A DNA stretch of 64,000 bases from assembly GCA_002368355.1 (NCBI GenBank), contig AP018281.1, positions 2,666,001 to 2,730,000 on the forward strand, in the 5' to 3' direction. The position numbers and the translations under genes are program-made. Of this stretch, positions 18,457-29,084 are shown in pieces (position 1 is the stretch's first letter; every line of letters begins with the position of its first letter). Origin of the DNA: Chondrocystis sp. NIES-4102 (GTDB lineage: Bacteria; Cyanobacteriota; Cyanobacteriia; Cyanobacteriales; Xenococcaceae). The notes beneath the pieces were generated by a model that saw nothing but the letters and a program-made list of their open reading frames with translations, had not been told where the DNA came from and searched no databases.

Positions 18457-19947
18457 ATGACTAAGGCTGCACCAGCAAAGACAGAGTACGAAGCAATAAT
18501 TGGATTAGAAACCCACTGTCAACTAAATACTGAAACGAAAATATTTAGTCGTGAGTCTACTAAATTTGATGGTGATAACCCTAACACTAATATCTCACCG
18601 ATTTGTTTGGGATATCCTGGAGTTTTACCTGTTCTCAATGAAAAAGTATTAGAGTACGCTGTAAAAGCAGGATTAGCTCTTAACTGTCAAATTGCACCTT
18701 ATAGTAAGTTTGATCGCAAACAATATTTTTATCCAGACTTACCGAAAAATTATCAGATCTCACAATACGATTTACCGATCGCCGAACATGGTTGGATTGA
18801 AATTGAAATTGTAGAAAAGCCCAATACTGAACCGATCAGAAAAAAAATTGGCATCACTCGTCTACACATGGAGGAAGATGCAGGGAAGTTAACCCACGGT
18901 GGTAGCGATCGCCTTGATGGTTCTACTTATTCTTTGGTAGATTTTAATCGTGCTGGTATTCCTTTAGTGGAAATAGTTTCAGAACCAGATTTACGTACTG
19001 GTAAGGAAGCAGCAGAATATGCTCAGGAATTACGGCGAATTATGCTGTATTTAGGGATTAGTGACGGTAAAATGCAGGAAGGTTCTTTACGTTGTGATGT
19101 CAATATTTCTGTACGCCCAGTCGGACAAAAGGAATTCGGTACAAAAGTTGAAATTAAAAACATGAACTCCTTTAGCGCGATCCAAAAAGCGATCGACTAT
19201 GAAATTGAAAGGCAAATTGAAGCTATTACTAACGGTGAACCTATCTATCAAGAAACCCGTTTATGGGAAGAAGGTAGTGGGAGAACAAAGAGTATGCGTC
19301 TTAAGGAAGGTAGTAGTGATTATCGTTATTTTCCTGAACCAGATCTTCCCCCCATTGAAGTATCCCCAGAACAATTAGAAGCTTGGAGGGCAGAATTACC
19401 CGAACTTCCTGTAGCTAAACGTCATCGTTATGAATCAGAATTAGGTTTATCTGCTTATGATACTAGGGTTTTAACCGATGATCGCGCTGTTGCTGAATAT
19501 TTTGAAGCTGCGATAGTTGCAGGTGCTGATACTAAACAAGTGGCTAATTGGGTTATGGGAGATATTGCAGCCTATGTTAATAGTAATAATTTGAGTATTA
19601 CCGAAACGCAACTTAAACCAGAAGTTTTAGCAGAGTTAATTGGTTTAATTTCTCAAGGAACAATTAGTGGCAAAATCGGTAAAGAAATTCTACCCGAATT
19701 ATTAGAAAAGGGTGGTTCTGCTAAGGAATTAATTGAGAAAAAAGGCTTGATTCAAATCTCTGATACTAGTGAGATTGAAAAGATTATCGACGAGGTTATT
19801 GCAGCCCATCCTCAAGAGTTGGAACAATTCCGCAGTGGTAAAACTAAACTCAAAGGTTTCTTTGTAGGGCAAGTTATGAAACAAACTGGCGGACGTGCTG
19901 ATCCGAAATTGACTAATCAATTATTAGGTAAAAAATTAGAAGGTTAA
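18457..19947 (+). CDS. gatB: Aspartyl/glutamyl-tRNA amidotransferase subunit B
   Basis: This is the subunit of GatCAB that binds tRNA and carries out the phosphorylation and transamidation step converting Glu-tRNA(Gln) to Gln-tRNA(Gln); cyanobacteria need it because they lack GlnRS. Signature motifs are [14 protein letters not shown] near residue 13, [20 protein letters not shown] near 88, HMEEDAGK near 138, the [17 protein letters not shown] stretch, and [10 protein letters not shown]. The C-terminal helical and YqeY-like tail domain ends [13 protein letters not shown]. Length 496 matches the family. GatA and GatC are not adjacent, which is usual in cyanobacteria. A strong terminator follows. 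Confidence 0.97.
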   Translation: MTKAAPAKTEYEAIIGLETHCQLNTETKIFSRESTKFDGDNPNTNISPICLGYPGVLPVLNEKVLEYAVKAGLALNCQIAPYSKFDRKQYFYPDLPKNYQISQYDLPIAEHGWIEIEIVEKPNTEPIRKKIGITRLHMEEDAGKLTHGGSDRLDGSTYSLVDFNRAGIPLVEIVSEPDLRTGKEAAEYAQELRRIMLYLGISDGKMQEGSLRCDVNISVRPVGQKEFGTKVEIKNMNSFSAIQKAIDYEIERQIEAITNGEPIYQETRLWEEGSGRTKSMRLKEGSSDYRYFPEPDLPPIEVSPEQLEAWRAELPELPVAKRHRYESELGLSAYDTRVLTDDRAVAEYFEAAIVAGADTKQVANWVMGDIAAYVNSNNLSITETQLKPEVLAELIGLISQGTISGKIGKEILPELLEKGGSAKELIEKKGLIQISDTSEIEKIIDEVIAAHPQELEQFRSGKTKLKGFFVGQVMKQTGGRADPKLTNQLLGKKLEG

Positions 19948-19960
19948 TTAATTAATTTGT

Positions 19961-20016
19961 TACCAATGATCTTAGGTTTTCAGGATATAACTGATTTGAT
20001 CATTGGTATTTTTTAT
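19961..20016 (+). terminator. Rho-independent terminator after gatB
   Basis: An 11-bp perfect stem, TACCAATGATC (19961-19971) with GATCATTGGTA (19998-20008), is followed by a T-rich tract. The loop is about 26 nt. The remaining bases to 20325 contain no gene that I can see. Confidence 0.85.
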
Positions 20017-20325
20017 TAGGTTTAAGATAATTTAAAGAGATATTGCCTTGAATTTGCCTATATTAATCTAATTTCTAGTTAAAATGAAATATTTAGACTT
20101 TGTACAATGCAACCTCATATAAAAAACCTATTTTACTACTATGAAAACTAACTAGCTTTTCTATAACTCGGATAAAAATATTCGGTATTTTTTGAATATA
20201 CATTACAATTAAACGTTGTAAAACACTCATTTCACCGAAGGTCTACTAGAAATGCGATCGCTTTACCTATTTTGACACCTAGACTTTAAATCGTTTAAAT
20301 ATCTTACCTTTTTAAATTTTAATAC

Positions 20326-20721
20326 TCAATGGCTTTCTAAGACATTTAACCCAACAACACCTATTAAAATAGCCCCAATAAAAACAACTTTTAAAAAACT
20401 AATACTTTCATTAAATAATAATATCCCAATAATACTAATTCCAATTATTCCCAACCCAGACCAAATAGCATAGGCGATACTTATATCTATAGTTTTAATC
20501 GCAATACTTAAAAATCCAAATGCCAAAACATAACCTGTAGTCACTCCTATTAAGTAAATAGATTTAAAAGAGCCATTGGTCATTTTTAAACAAGTGGTAG
20601 CCACTATTTCAGAAATAATTGCCAGAAACAAAAACAATACATTTTTATCAATAACCATTTTCATTACTTGCTCCCATAATTTATATAACTTCTGCCATCC
20701 CCAAGATAAATTAACCAGCAA
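20326..20721 (-). CDS. Small multidrug resistance (SMR) family transporter
   Basis: This is a four-helix SMR family protein. It has the essential membrane glutamate in IISEIVATTCLK (first helix), the AYAIWSGLGIIG motif in helix 3, and a fourth helix FIGAILIGVVGLNVLESH. It would exchange protons for cationic drugs, guanidinium or polyamines as a dimer. The frame is 131 residues, but typical SMR proteins are about 105-110. Met20 (base 20664) or Met22 (20658) therefore fits better than the first ATG, whose extra N-terminal stretch looks non-hydrophobic and unrelated. EmrE-like and SugE-like subtypes cannot be separated confidently. Confidence 0.85.
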   Translation of the reverse strand: MLVNLSWGWQKLYKLWEQVMKMVIDKNVLFLFLAIISEIVATTCLKMTNGSFKSIYLIGVTTGYVLAFGFLSIAIKTIDISIAYAIWSGLGIIGISIIGILLFNESISFLKVVFIGAILIGVVGLNVLESH

Positions 20722-20774
20722 AAGTTAGCCCAAAGCAAGTTTAACTAGAATAATCACCCATTATCAAGCGAACT

Positions 20775-20990
20775 TCAATATTTTAGTAGCTTTTGTTGAG
20801 ATTTAATCTTTAAATAATCTTGAGAAGTACGGTATAAAATATCTCTATCCTCAACAAGATACTCAGAAAGAGTCGAGTAGATAATTTTAATATCTTCTGC
20901 AATAATTGCCTTACATAGTTGGGGATAACTAGCGTTATTTATTGTTTGATTTTTATCATATAAATAGTTATAACGTAAGTTTGATGGCAT
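20775..20990 (-). CDS. Small hypothetical protein, 71 aa
   Basis: I do not recognise this protein. It is 71 residues, polar and tyrosine-rich, with a probable helical middle (YPQLCKAIIAEDIKIIYSTLSEYL) and a lysine-rich C-terminus. There is no signal peptide or membrane segment. It lies in a run of three small minus-strand genes (20775-21715) separated by 60-130 bp, alongside a DUF2164 gene. Its composition is coding-like and no larger frame overlaps it, but short length keeps confidence low. Confidence 0.4.
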   Translation of the reverse strand: MPSNLRYNYLYDKNQTINNASYPQLCKAIIAEDIKIIYSTLSEYLVEDRDILYRTSQDYLKIKSQQKLLKY

Positions 20991-21053
20991 TTTATAAAAG
21001 AGTAAGATCGCTTTTAACCAACTAAATATTGGCTTATTTTTGACAATTCCTCT

Positions 21054-21302
21054 TCATTTTTCCCAATAATCAAACTCTAGTTCATAACAAGTATCTTCAA
21101 GCTCACTTAATTTATCTTCCATAAAAGATCGTGCATCGATGATGGCTTGATTATAAACACTTGGACATATTTCTTGCAAACAAAAGTCGAGAAATAATGA
21201 TGCTTTAAGATCGCCAATTTCTTCATCAAGTTTTTCTGCAAAATAGCGTTTGATCGATTTAATTAACTGCTGTTTTTTTGATTTAGATAGTTTTATAGTC
21301 AT
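21054..21302 (-). CDS. DUF2164 family protein
   Basis: This 82-residue protein matches the DUF2164 family from end to end: an N-terminal IKLSKSKKQQLIKSIKRYF helix, then EKLDEEIGDLKASLFLDFCLQEICPSVYNQAI, then a C-terminal helix ending YELEFDYW. The function is unknown. The family occurs as small stand-alone genes in many bacteria and is sometimes seen near toxin-antitoxin-like or mobile genes. Here it lies between two unrecognised small genes on the same strand. Confidence 0.75.
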   Translation of the reverse strand: MTIKLSKSKKQQLIKSIKRYFAEKLDEEIGDLKASLFLDFCLQEICPSVYNQAIIDARSFMEDKLSELEDTCYELEFDYWEK

Positions 21303-21430
21303 GCCAGATAACTAAAAATAAATCTTATAATTCTTTATCGATCTTTAACAAGCGATCGCGCATATAATCTATTTCAATGATTTTTTTGCCACCCTCTAAA
21401 TACTATAACAAAACCCAATACATTACCACT

Positions 21431-21715
21431 TCATTTTGCTAAGGTTAAGGTTTTAGAATCTATAACAAAATTAGGTGTAGAATAAGACTTACGATGTAAT
21501 TGGCGAATAGCTTGTTCACAGTACCATTCCAAAGACTGATTAGGACTGTAGTACATTATTTCTTTGATAATTGCAATTGCCTTGTTGGTGTCTTCGTTCA
21601 CCAGTGTTAAAAGTTCGTTAATTAATTCTTGAGCAATTTTGCTTACAGGACGATAAGGTTTTCTAGGTTGAATGGATAAACAACCCTGAAGATCTGTATT
21701 ATTTGTAGCTTGCAT
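21431..21715 (-). CDS. Small hypothetical protein, 94 aa
   Basis: I do not recognise the family. The 94-residue protein has a proline-rich start (SIQPRKPYRPVSKIAQELINELLTLV), then two predicted helices (NKAIAIIKEIMYYSPNQSLEWYCEQAIRQLHRK). It has no membrane segment. The pattern of ordered helices and a plausible ATG suggest a real gene. It is the most upstream of three small minus-strand genes, about 130 bp before DUF2164, and is preceded by an AT-rich region with a TATATATATA tract near 21731. Confidence 0.5.
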   Translation of the reverse strand: MQATNNTDLQGCLSIQPRKPYRPVSKIAQELINELLTLVNEDTNKAIAIIKEIMYYSPNQSLEWYCEQAIRQLHRKSYSTPNFVIDSKTLTLAK

Positions 21716-21886
21716 TTTTATATTAATACATATATATATACAAATAATAAAATTTACTCTTCAAAAGTGGGTATGTTGGCGATCACAATCTTTCCAGAAT
21801 TTTAAAGCTTTAAAGATCAAGTTTTGCTAGATGACTATATGAGATAGATTATCTGGTGGACAGATGCCCACCCTTTTTATCCAAAC

Positions 21887-24088
21887 CTAACCAATCAATT
21901 CCTTAGCACGTTTGACAAAGTTATCCGCAGTAATGCCATTAAACTGCATAATTTGCCCAGCACTAGCGGTAGTTTCCCCACGTTTCCAAGCAAATACATC
22001 TCTTTTACTACTACTACGCAACATTACAGGTTCTAACATGGCACTCGAACCCCCAGTAATACCGAGTAAGGCGTGTCCATCAAACAGGTTGGAGAATTCT
22101 GCATCGGAGAGAAAATCACCATCTTGATCTTGAGTAATAGTATCCCAAGCAACATCACTAGGACGATAGAGACGACGCGGGTTAATTATTGAGACAATTT
22201 TTGAACCAATACCTTGGGATTTTAAGGCTTCGGCAGCTTCAAACACAGGAATTAAGGTCATATCCCCAATAACAGCAAAGACAACCACTTTATCTCCAGG
22301 GGTTTCTTGCAGCACGATCGCGCCCTTATCTAATGCCTCACGGGTTTGTTCGAGGGTGGTGCGAACTTCTAAGGGAGACTTACTAGCTGTAATAGTAATA
22401 CCTTTATTCTTAGTACCCAATGCCCATTCATAACAAACTTGAATACTATTAGCATCACAGGGGAAAAGCGGAAAAATATTACCGTTACGCATCATCCCTG
22501 CAAAGTAATTCTCAATTTCGGGACGTTGATGTGTCCAACCGTTGCGCCCTTGTTCTAATGCCCCTGCGGTAAATAAAGTAATAGTAGAAGGAGTAAGATG
22601 GCGTAATTCTGCCATAGCTTGGGTTACTGTTTGCCAGATGGGTAAACCATTGATAGCAAAGGATTCGTAGGAACACCATAAACTACGCCCTCCAAATAAA
22701 GCCTGGGCTGCTGCTAAACCTGCACAAGCATCTTCACTCAAGGGTTCATAAACCTGTCCTTGGGGCTGCTGAAAATAGGTTTCATCGGTGGTAGGATGAA
22801 TAATTTTTAAAGCGGTGTTGATATTATTAATTCCCGATGCAGCATTACCATCGGCGTTAGTGACAATAAAATCTTTATCTTGCTGTCCAACATAGCCAAC
22901 GATCGCTCCCATAGCTGTAGTGGCTACTTTTTTATCACCACCGACGGTATATTCTTCTAGGGGAATTGTACCTAAATCTGCTAGGGGAAATTCCTTTTCA
23001 GTAACGGCTGTAGCGACGGCTGCACCACCATTAGCACGTAAATAGTTATCCCTTACTAATTGCCAGGCTTCGGGAGTCAATGCCCTTTCTTTTAAAGCAC
23101 TAACAATATAATCCTTTTCTACACTATCCCCTGGGTAAAGGTTATGGGACTGTGCGCCTCGTTTATGAACACCTGCACCTTTGAGTTGTTTAACGATTAA
23201 TACTGTTAATTTGCCTCCTAATGCAGATTTGGCTGCTTGATCTGTAGCTTCTAAAATTGCCTGGGTAAACGCCATTCTACCTGCTTGGGAAAACCTCGTA
23301 CTATCTACATATTCCCCAGACTGGTTAGCATCATCGTAATCTTTAGCATTAACCAAAATCACCTCAGCAAAACCATTACCCCGCCAATAAGCAATCATTT
23401 CCTCATTAGTTTTAGTGGAAACCATGCTGTGATGTTCTTGGGAATAACCATTCCAGACCAAAATAGGTAAAAAGTTGGTAATTTTAGGATAAGCAGTATT
23501 AAAATGCCCGAAGCTACTCATAATATAAGGTTCACCCAAACCACCATCACCGATAGTTACAGGAAACAACTGCCCAGGATAGAGTTTAGCCCCAGCCATT
23601 GCAAAGTGCTGTCCTTGTCCTAGGGGCCCTGCGGGACTTAATAAACCAGGGACTTGTCCTGAGAGGTGTCCTAATAGCCCGTGCATTTCCCGAAAGCGAT
23701 CGCCTAAATCTTGAACGGTATTAATCCCCATCGCTTCTAGGGAGGTATCTAAAAAGACATTACTATAAAAACCTGGGGCATGGTGTCCAACTTCGGTGAC
23801 AATATTTTTATATCCCAACATTACCAAAGCAGCGATCGCATCTGCAATACTGGCAAATCCCCCAGGATGTCCAGATTCTTTACTGGCGGTAATTTGCAAA
23901 GTTAGATAACGTAAAGCATCTGCTGCTAACATGGTTTGGTAGACTGCGCTTTGATCTGTAGTCGAAGCGATCGCGCTTTTTCCAGCCTCAATAGCTGCTT
24001 TTTGCCCATATTTATCGAAATCAGGCAAACTGTCTTTAAAGTGTTGAATGCCCTGACAAAAAGTTGGAATGTTAGTTGCAACGGTCAT
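21887..24088 (-). CDS. Transketolase-like TPP-dependent enzyme, substrate uncertain
   Basis: This 733-residue thiamine-diphosphate enzyme has transketolase-type architecture. The N-terminal pyrophosphate domain has SGHPGGFASIADAI near residue 70, GHLSGQVPGLLSPAGPLGQG near 145 and the TPP motif GDGGLGEPY near 182, with WNGYS at the far end of that motif. A central pyrimidine domain has EPLSEDACAGLAAAQALFG, with an acidic residue where the TPP-activating glutamate is expected, and a C-terminal transketolase-like domain follows. It differs from canonical cyanobacterial TktA (about 670 residues) and from Slr0453-type phosphoketolase (about 800). I recall a similar class typified by Synechocystis Sll0529 that has been discussed as a second phosphoketolase, but I cannot verify that. 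It is a single gene without operon partners. Confidence 0.75.
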   Translation of the reverse strand: MTVATNIPTFCQGIQHFKDSLPDFDKYGQKAAIEAGKSAIASTTDQSAVYQTMLAADALRYLTLQITASKESGHPGGFASIADAIAALVMLGYKNIVTEVGHHAPGFYSNVFLDTSLEAMGINTVQDLGDRFREMHGLLGHLSGQVPGLLSPAGPLGQGQHFAMAGAKLYPGQLFPVTIGDGGLGEPYIMSSFGHFNTAYPKITNFLPILVWNGYSQEHHSMVSTKTNEEMIAYWRGNGFAEVILVNAKDYDDANQSGEYVDSTRFSQAGRMAFTQAILEATDQAAKSALGGKLTVLIVKQLKGAGVHKRGAQSHNLYPGDSVEKDYIVSALKERALTPEAWQLVRDNYLRANGGAAVATAVTEKEFPLADLGTIPLEEYTVGGDKKVATTAMGAIVGYVGQQDKDFIVTNADGNAASGINNINTALKIIHPTTDETYFQQPQGQVYEPLSEDACAGLAAAQALFGGRSLWCSYESFAINGLPIWQTVTQAMAELRHLTPSTITLFTAGALEQGRNGWTHQRPEIENYFAGMMRNGNIFPLFPCDANSIQVCYEWALGTKNKGITITASKSPLEVRTTLEQTREALDKGAIVLQETPGDKVVVFAVIGDMTLIPVFEAAEALKSQGIGSKIVSIINPRRLYRPSDVAWDTITQDQDGDFLSDAEFSNLFDGHALLGITGGSSAMLEPVMLRSSSKRDVFAWKRGETTASAGQIMQFNGITADNFVKRAKELIG

Positions 24089-24374
24089 AAAAAATATATC
24101 CTTCGTTAGTCTAACTGCAAGTATTAAGTAAATCTTACAATTTTAAGCGTTATGACAACGACAAAATATCTCTATGACTGCTATTGATAATTGATAATTG
24201 TATCTATAAATCCTCTCAGGCTACTTATGGGTTATAGGGTTTGGGTGTTGAATCTATACTGCTATATCTTGCCTTTTATTTGTCTAGATCTTGTTAATTA
24301 CGCCAACGCAAGACCAAGTTATTGTCTAAGGGATGGCTTACCCCTATTTTAGATATAGCAGAGGTAATTAATAA

Positions 24375-24665
24375 TTATTCTTGTTCAAGAATGCGCGTTA
24401 ATTTAGCGCGTACATCATTAATTTTTTCTTCTGCTTTGGGTACACAAACCAAGCGTACATCTACTTCTAAAATATTTTCTAATCTAGTAGTTTTTTCCCA
24501 TATTTTAGATTCTTCTAAGGATTCGTGTTGATAGCGAAAGGTTACTGTTTCTTGTTCCACTTCCAGTATTTCAACGTTTTTAACCCAACCATTACTACTT
24601 CTAATAAACAACCAAATATCAGACTGTCCAATTAATTGTTTTAGTTTAGTTTCCATAAAGATCAA
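24375..24665 (-). CDS. Conserved cyanobacterial protein, 96 aa (DUF6679-like)
   Basis: This small soluble protein is predicted to be mostly beta: DIWLFIRSSNGWVKNVEILEVEQETVTFRYQHE, then ESKIWEKTTRLENILEVDVRLV. The pattern resembles a cyanobacteria-restricted family (I think DUF6679) with an SH3- or Sm-like barrel, but I cannot confirm it. Met4 (METKLKQL, base 24656) is an alternative start. It faces away from mnmG, which begins about 270 bp away on the other strand. The function is unknown. Confidence 0.65.
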   Translation of the reverse strand: MIFMETKLKQLIGQSDIWLFIRSSNGWVKNVEILEVEQETVTFRYQHESLEESKIWEKTTRLENILEVDVRLVCVPKAEEKINDVRAKLTRILEQE

Positions 24666-24937
24666 AAATACGGTTTCTCCCTACACATTAAGAAATTACT
24701 GTATCTACTATAAGCTCGATTTCCACTACGTTAATGTCATGAAAATTACAAAATACTCTACTCTAGGATAGATGTTTAAAATATCGTTATAGTATTCATA
24801 GTTCCCTTTTCTAGATAAAATCTTTCAGTGCCGTGAAATTACCGATAAGTTTTAGTCCTTAATTTTTACTACGATATAAATAGTTACCTTTTATTTCTCC
24901 ATAGCAAGATTATTTTTTAGTTGTAGCCATTAATAAT

Positions 24938-26848
24938 ATGACCGTATCTTATCCTGTAGACTTTCAAGACGCTTTTGATATTATTGTGGTTGGCGGTGGA
25001 CATTCGGGGTGTGAAGCAGCATTAGCAGCAGCCAGATTAGGGTGTCGCACTCTGATGTTAACCCTTAACCTTGATAAAATCGCTTGGCAACCTTGTAACC
25101 CTGCGGTGGGGGGTCCTGCCAAGTCTCAGTTAACCCATGAAGTTGATGCCTTGGGTGGAGAAATTGGCAAAGTTAGCGATCGCACTTATCTTCAAAAACG
25201 TGTGTTAAATGCTTCTCGTGGTCCTGCGGTCTGGGCCTTACGGGCGCAAACTGATAAGCGAGAATATGCAGCCGTGATGAAACAAATCGTGGAAAATCAA
25301 GAGAATTTGAGTATCCGCGAAGGGATGGTGACGGATTTAGTCTTAGGGAAAAACGATGAGGTTATTGGTATTGAAACCTATTTTGGCACTTGTTTTGCTG
25401 CTAAAGCAGTCATTTTAACCACAGGTACTTTTTTGGGGGGTAGAATCTGGGTTGGTAATAAATCTATGGAAGCAGGACGTGCTGGAGAATTTCCCGCTAT
25501 AGGTTTAACCCAAACACTTAATCAATTGGGTTTTGAAACAGGTAGACTAAAAACAGGTACTCCTGCAAGGGTTGATAAACGTTCTGTAGACTATAGCAAA
25601 ATGCAGGCTCAACCCCCAGATACAGAAATGCGTTGGTTTAGTTTTGACCCCTCCGCTTGGGTGGTTCGAGAACAAATGAACTGTCACTTAACCCGTACTA
25701 CCCCCGAAACCCATAGAATTATTCGGGAAAATTTACATTTGTCACCTGTATATGGTGGTTGGGTGGATGCTAAAGGACCCCGTTATTGTCCTAGTATCGA
25801 AGATAAAATTGTTCGTTTTGCCGAAAAGGAAAGCCATCAAATTTTTATTGAACCAGAAGGTAGAGATATTCCAGAACTTTATATTCAAGGTTTTTCTACA
25901 GGCTTACCTGAAAAACTGCAATTAGCGATGCTTAGAACCTTACCAGGGTTGGAAAGCTGCGTTATGCTTCGTCCTGCTTATGCGGTGGAATATGACTTTT
26001 TACCTGCTACCCAGTGTTATCCTACCTTGATGACCAAAAAAATAGAAGGTTTATTTAGTGCAGGACAGATAAATGGTACTACTGGTTATGAGGAAGCAGC
26101 AGCCCAAGGCTTAGTTGCAGGAATTAATGCTGCACAGTTTGTTAAGGGTAAGTCCCCTGTTATATTTTCTAGAGAACAAAGTTATCTCGGTACGCTTATT
26201 GATGATCTGTGTACAAAAGATTTGCGTGAACCTTATCGGATGTTAACCAGTCGTTCAGAATACCGTTTAATTTTACGTTCAGATAATGCCGATCGCCGTC
26301 TAACTCCTTTGGGACGCGAAATAGGTTTAATTGACGATCGCAGATGGCAACTATATTTAGATAAGCAAGCTAAAATTGCAGCCGAAAAGGAAAGACTGTA
26401 TGAAACTCGCGTTAAAGAGAAAGATCCTGTAGGAATAGCGATCGCTGAGGAAACTCAACAAAAAATTAAAGGTTCTATTACCCTAGCTGATCTACTCCGT
26501 CGTCCTGGGTTTCATTATGCCAGTCTTGAGAAGTATGATTTAGCTAATCTTGAATTGACTCCTATTGAAGCAGAAGGGGCTGAAATTGATATTAAGTATT
26601 CTGGATATATTAAACGTCAAGAAACTCAAATTGAGCAAATTAGCCGTCATACAAAACTGAAATTACCCCAAAATTTAGACTATCTCACCGTTGAAACTCT
26701 ACGGATGGAAGCTAGGGAAAAACTTAATCAAGTTAAACCTTTAACTATCGGACAAGCAAGTAGAATTGGCGGGGTAAATCCAGCAGATATTAATGCTTTA
26801 TTGGTTTATTTGGAAATTCAATCTCAAAAACAAACAGTGAATAAATAA
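24938..26848 (+). CDS. mnmG: tRNA uridine-5-carboxymethylaminomethyl synthesis enzyme MnmG (GidA)
   Basis: This FAD-dependent enzyme, with MnmE (not in this window), modifies U34 in the wobble position of several tRNAs. It has the N-terminal dinucleotide-binding motif [19 protein letters not shown], the family signature [12 protein letters not shown] near residue 280, [18 protein letters not shown] and [16 protein letters not shown]. The C-terminal helical domain that binds MnmE is present (YAGYI-like sequence appears as YSGYIKRQE). Length 636 is typical. A long AT-rich leader precedes the ATG at 24938. Confidence 0.97.
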   Translation: MTVSYPVDFQDAFDIIVVGGGHSGCEAALAAARLGCRTLMLTLNLDKIAWQPCNPAVGGPAKSQLTHEVDALGGEIGKVSDRTYLQKRVLNASRGPAVWALRAQTDKREYAAVMKQIVENQENLSIREGMVTDLVLGKNDEVIGIETYFGTCFAAKAVILTTGTFLGGRIWVGNKSMEAGRAGEFPAIGLTQTLNQLGFETGRLKTGTPARVDKRSVDYSKMQAQPPDTEMRWFSFDPSAWVVREQMNCHLTRTTPETHRIIRENLHLSPVYGGWVDAKGPRYCPSIEDKIVRFAEKESHQIFIEPEGRDIPELYIQGFSTGLPEKLQLAMLRTLPGLESCVMLRPAYAVEYDFLPATQCYPTLMTKKIEGLFSAGQINGTTGYEEAAAQGLVAGINAAQFVKGKSPVIFSREQSYLGTLIDDLCTKDLREPYRMLTSRSEYRLILRSDNADRRLTPLGREIGLIDDRRWQLYLDKQAKIAAEKERLYETRVKEKDPVGIAIAEETQQKIKGSITLADLLRRPGFHYASLEKYDLANLELTPIEAEGAEIDIKYSGYIKRQETQIEQISRHTKLKLPQNLDYLTVETLRMEAREKLNQVKPLTIGQASRIGGVNPADINALLVYLEIQSQKQTVNK

Positions 26849-26972
26849 TTGATAGTTAAGATTGAAATAAATATTATTTATTCGGCGTTGATAAATGGGT
26901 GATGCTTAAAAAATGATTATCAGCTTATAACGGTACTATTTTGTACTTTATTACCTTAATCATCAATGTCGT

Positions 26973-27431
26973 TTATTCTAATTTTATTGGTTTAATTTGA
27001 TCAGGATGAACAATTTTAACTTCTGTAGCTTCCTTAAAATCTTGAGGATTGAACGTTAATACATGAGTAATTTTATTGGCAATCATAACTGCCATTAATC
27101 TTGCATCATGGGTTCTTTTTCCTTTAATTTGATATCTTGTGACTAACTCTAACCAATTAGTAAAGATTGCCTCATTTTCTGTTATTAAAGTAAATTGTTT
27201 TATAAGTTGATTAATTTTATTCTCTGTTTGTTCGACACTCCATCCCAACCCATTAACCTCTATCGGACGGGTCGCAACCACCCAAAATTCAATCAAAACT
27301 TGCGCTGTAATTACACATTCGTATCCTTGAGCTATCAAACTAGCTACAGCCTTGACTGCTAAAGTATGGTGAACAGATGCTTTATCGCTTGCTCTGAGTA
27401 AAATATTTGTATCGAGTAGATATTTAGTCAC
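26973..27431 (-). CDS. vapC: PIN-domain toxin, VapC-like
   Basis: This 152-residue PIN ribonuclease has the acidic metal-binding pattern: first aspartate in LLDTNILLR, glutamate in VLIEFWVVATRP, aspartate in HDARLMAVMIA and a late aspartate in NPQDF. PIN toxins of VapBC systems cleave tRNA or rRNA. The gene follows a small antitoxin-like gene by 14 bp on the same strand, the normal order for such modules. The relative with ATRP and GLGWSVEQT motifs is common in cyanobacteria. Confidence 0.85.
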   Translation of the reverse strand: MTKYLLDTNILLRASDKASVHHTLAVKAVASLIAQGYECVITAQVLIEFWVVATRPIEVNGLGWSVEQTENKINQLIKQFTLITENEAIFTNWLELVTRYQIKGKRTHDARLMAVMIANKITHVLTFNPQDFKEATEVKIVHPDQIKPIKLE

Positions 27432-27445
27432 AAAACTAGTCTAAA

Positions 27446-27694
27446 TCAATCTTCATTATAAATACTGTCACGAGTTAAGGCTTCATCAGCTAGCCCTGGG
27501 CTATCCAAAGTGTTATCACAAGCCCAATTAATCCACTCTCTTACTTGTTGCGCCCTCTGCTGAGATTGATTTGATTCTAATTGTTTCTCTTTGAGAGCTT
27601 TTTCCCTAATAAAATCGACAAAATCTAAAACTTCTTGCTGTTGTACTAAAGTTAAAGAATGCCATTTATCTAATAATAATTTTTCACTACTCAT
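27446..27694 (-). CDS. Antitoxin-like protein upstream of VapC (DUF2281-like)
   Basis: This 82-residue protein has an N-terminal segment, KLLLDKWHSLTLVQQQEVLDFVDFIREKA, that resembles DUF2281-type antitoxins (L..L....Q.EVLDFV.FL). The rest is charged and probably disordered, suited to wrapping the toxin. It ends 14 bp before the PIN toxin gene. By analogy it would neutralise the toxin and repress the operon promoter, but there is no clear DNA-binding domain in the sequence. Confidence 0.75.
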   Translation of the reverse strand: MSSEKLLLDKWHSLTLVQQQEVLDFVDFIREKALKEKQLESNQSQQRAQQVREWINWACDNTLDSPGLADEALTRDSIYNED

Positions 27695-27818
27695 TTTTTT
27701 GAATTTGAAAATGTAAGTTTTTTACTTTAACTGTAAAATAATGAAATATTAAATACTTCAGTGTGTAACCAATGTTTAGAATAATCAATAATGTAAAAAA
27801 TAGCTTTTTTGCTATCAA

Positions 27819-28892
27819 TTAATAAAATTGTTCTAAAACCTCCTTAGTTGCCACACCTGTTTTTGTCCAACTAAACTTTTGTGCTTGTTGCAGACTAAGT
27901 ATACTTAATTGCGCTCGCATGAGAGAATCTTGAGCAATTTGATTCATGGCTGCGGTAATCGTCGATATATTATAAGGATCGATTAAAATGGCAGCTTCCC
28001 CCGTTATTTCTGGTAAAGAAGCTAAATTAGAAGTAATTACGGGAGTTCCACAACCCATTGCCTCTAAAACTGGTAGTCCAAACCCTTCCCACAGTGTAGG
28101 GAAAACTAAAGCAACCGCACCACTAATAATTGTGGGTAATTGTTGATAATCTAGATAATCTAACCATAATACCCGTTTTTCTATGCCTAATTCTTTTGCT
28201 TGTTGTTGTAGTTGGGGAGTAAAACGCGGATCATTAGAACCTGCGATCGCGAGATGGTATTCTTGATTATTAATAGCAGCAAAAGCAGTTAGTAACCCAG
28301 CAATATTTTTATAGGTATCTTGACGACCAAGATATAGAAAATATGGATTATTGTTATCTAAATATCTTGTTTTTCTTGGATAGAAGTTATCTAGATCATA
28401 TCCCAATAAAATCGGGGTAATTTTATTAGCAGCAATACCATAAAAATCTACTATATCTTTAGCAGTTGCTTGGGAATTACAAATGATATGTTGTGCTTGG
28501 TTTAAGACTAAAGGTACAACATAACGAAAATAATTAGTTAATGGGGAAGTTAAACGCGGAAAACGCAAGGGTATTAAATCATGACACATCACCACATACC
28601 GAGATTTTGTATATAAAGGTGCTTCTGGTATAGGGGAAAAAATTAAATCTGCTTGCAGTTGTTGATAAATTTTAGGCAGATCTAATTGTGTCCAAAGTAA
28701 TCTTTTAAAATGCCCTTTACTTCCTTGAGCAGGAGTTAGATCATCGGCAATAGGATAGTGTTGGTAATCTTGATATTTTTGTGCCGATAAAAGAATTGGG
28801 TTTAATGTTTTTAAACTAGGAATAATATTGCTTGCATAGGTAGCAATACCCGTCGGTTTATCAAATAGAACAGCTAAATTAATTAATAACAA
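27819..28892 (-). CDS. Glycosyltransferase family 4 (GT1-type)
   Basis: This 357-residue GT-B glycosyltransferase has the donor-binding C-terminal half of family 4 enzymes: [12 protein letters not shown] near residue 190, a strand/loop region, and [22 protein letters not shown] near 270 containing the E-x7-E motif. The N-terminal acceptor half starts [21 protein letters not shown], as in mannosyl- or rhamnosyltransferases acting on cell-surface polysaccharides. Acceptor and donor are unknown. No other polysaccharide genes are adjacent, so it is probably a stand-alone gene. Confidence 0.85.
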   Translation of the reverse strand: MLLINLAVLFDKPTGIATYASNIIPSLKTLNPILLSAQKYQDYQHYPIADDLTPAQGSKGHFKRLLWTQLDLPKIYQQLQADLIFSPIPEAPLYTKSRYVVMCHDLIPLRFPRLTSPLTNYFRYVVPLVLNQAQHIICNSQATAKDIVDFYGIAANKITPILLGYDLDNFYPRKTRYLDNNNPYFLYLGRQDTYKNIAGLLTAFAAINNQEYHLAIAGSNDPRFTPQLQQQAKELGIEKRVLWLDYLDYQQLPTIISGAVALVFPTLWEGFGLPVLEAMGCGTPVITSNLASLPEITGEAAILIDPYNISTITAAMNQIAQDSLMRAQLSILSLQQAQKFSWTKTGVATKEVLEQFY

Positions 28893-29084
28893 GACGCTAT
28901 AATTTGATTGATTTATAAATCATTGATAACTAATTTATTTTTCTGACTATTTTACCATCCTTATCTATCAATTCGCTCAACGGATAATTGAGACTTAGTT
29001 AACTTGCTCTAATATCTCTCAAGAATCGCCAAGGCAATTATTAATTATCCCTGCTTGAATTTATTTCTATCTTGTATAACACCA

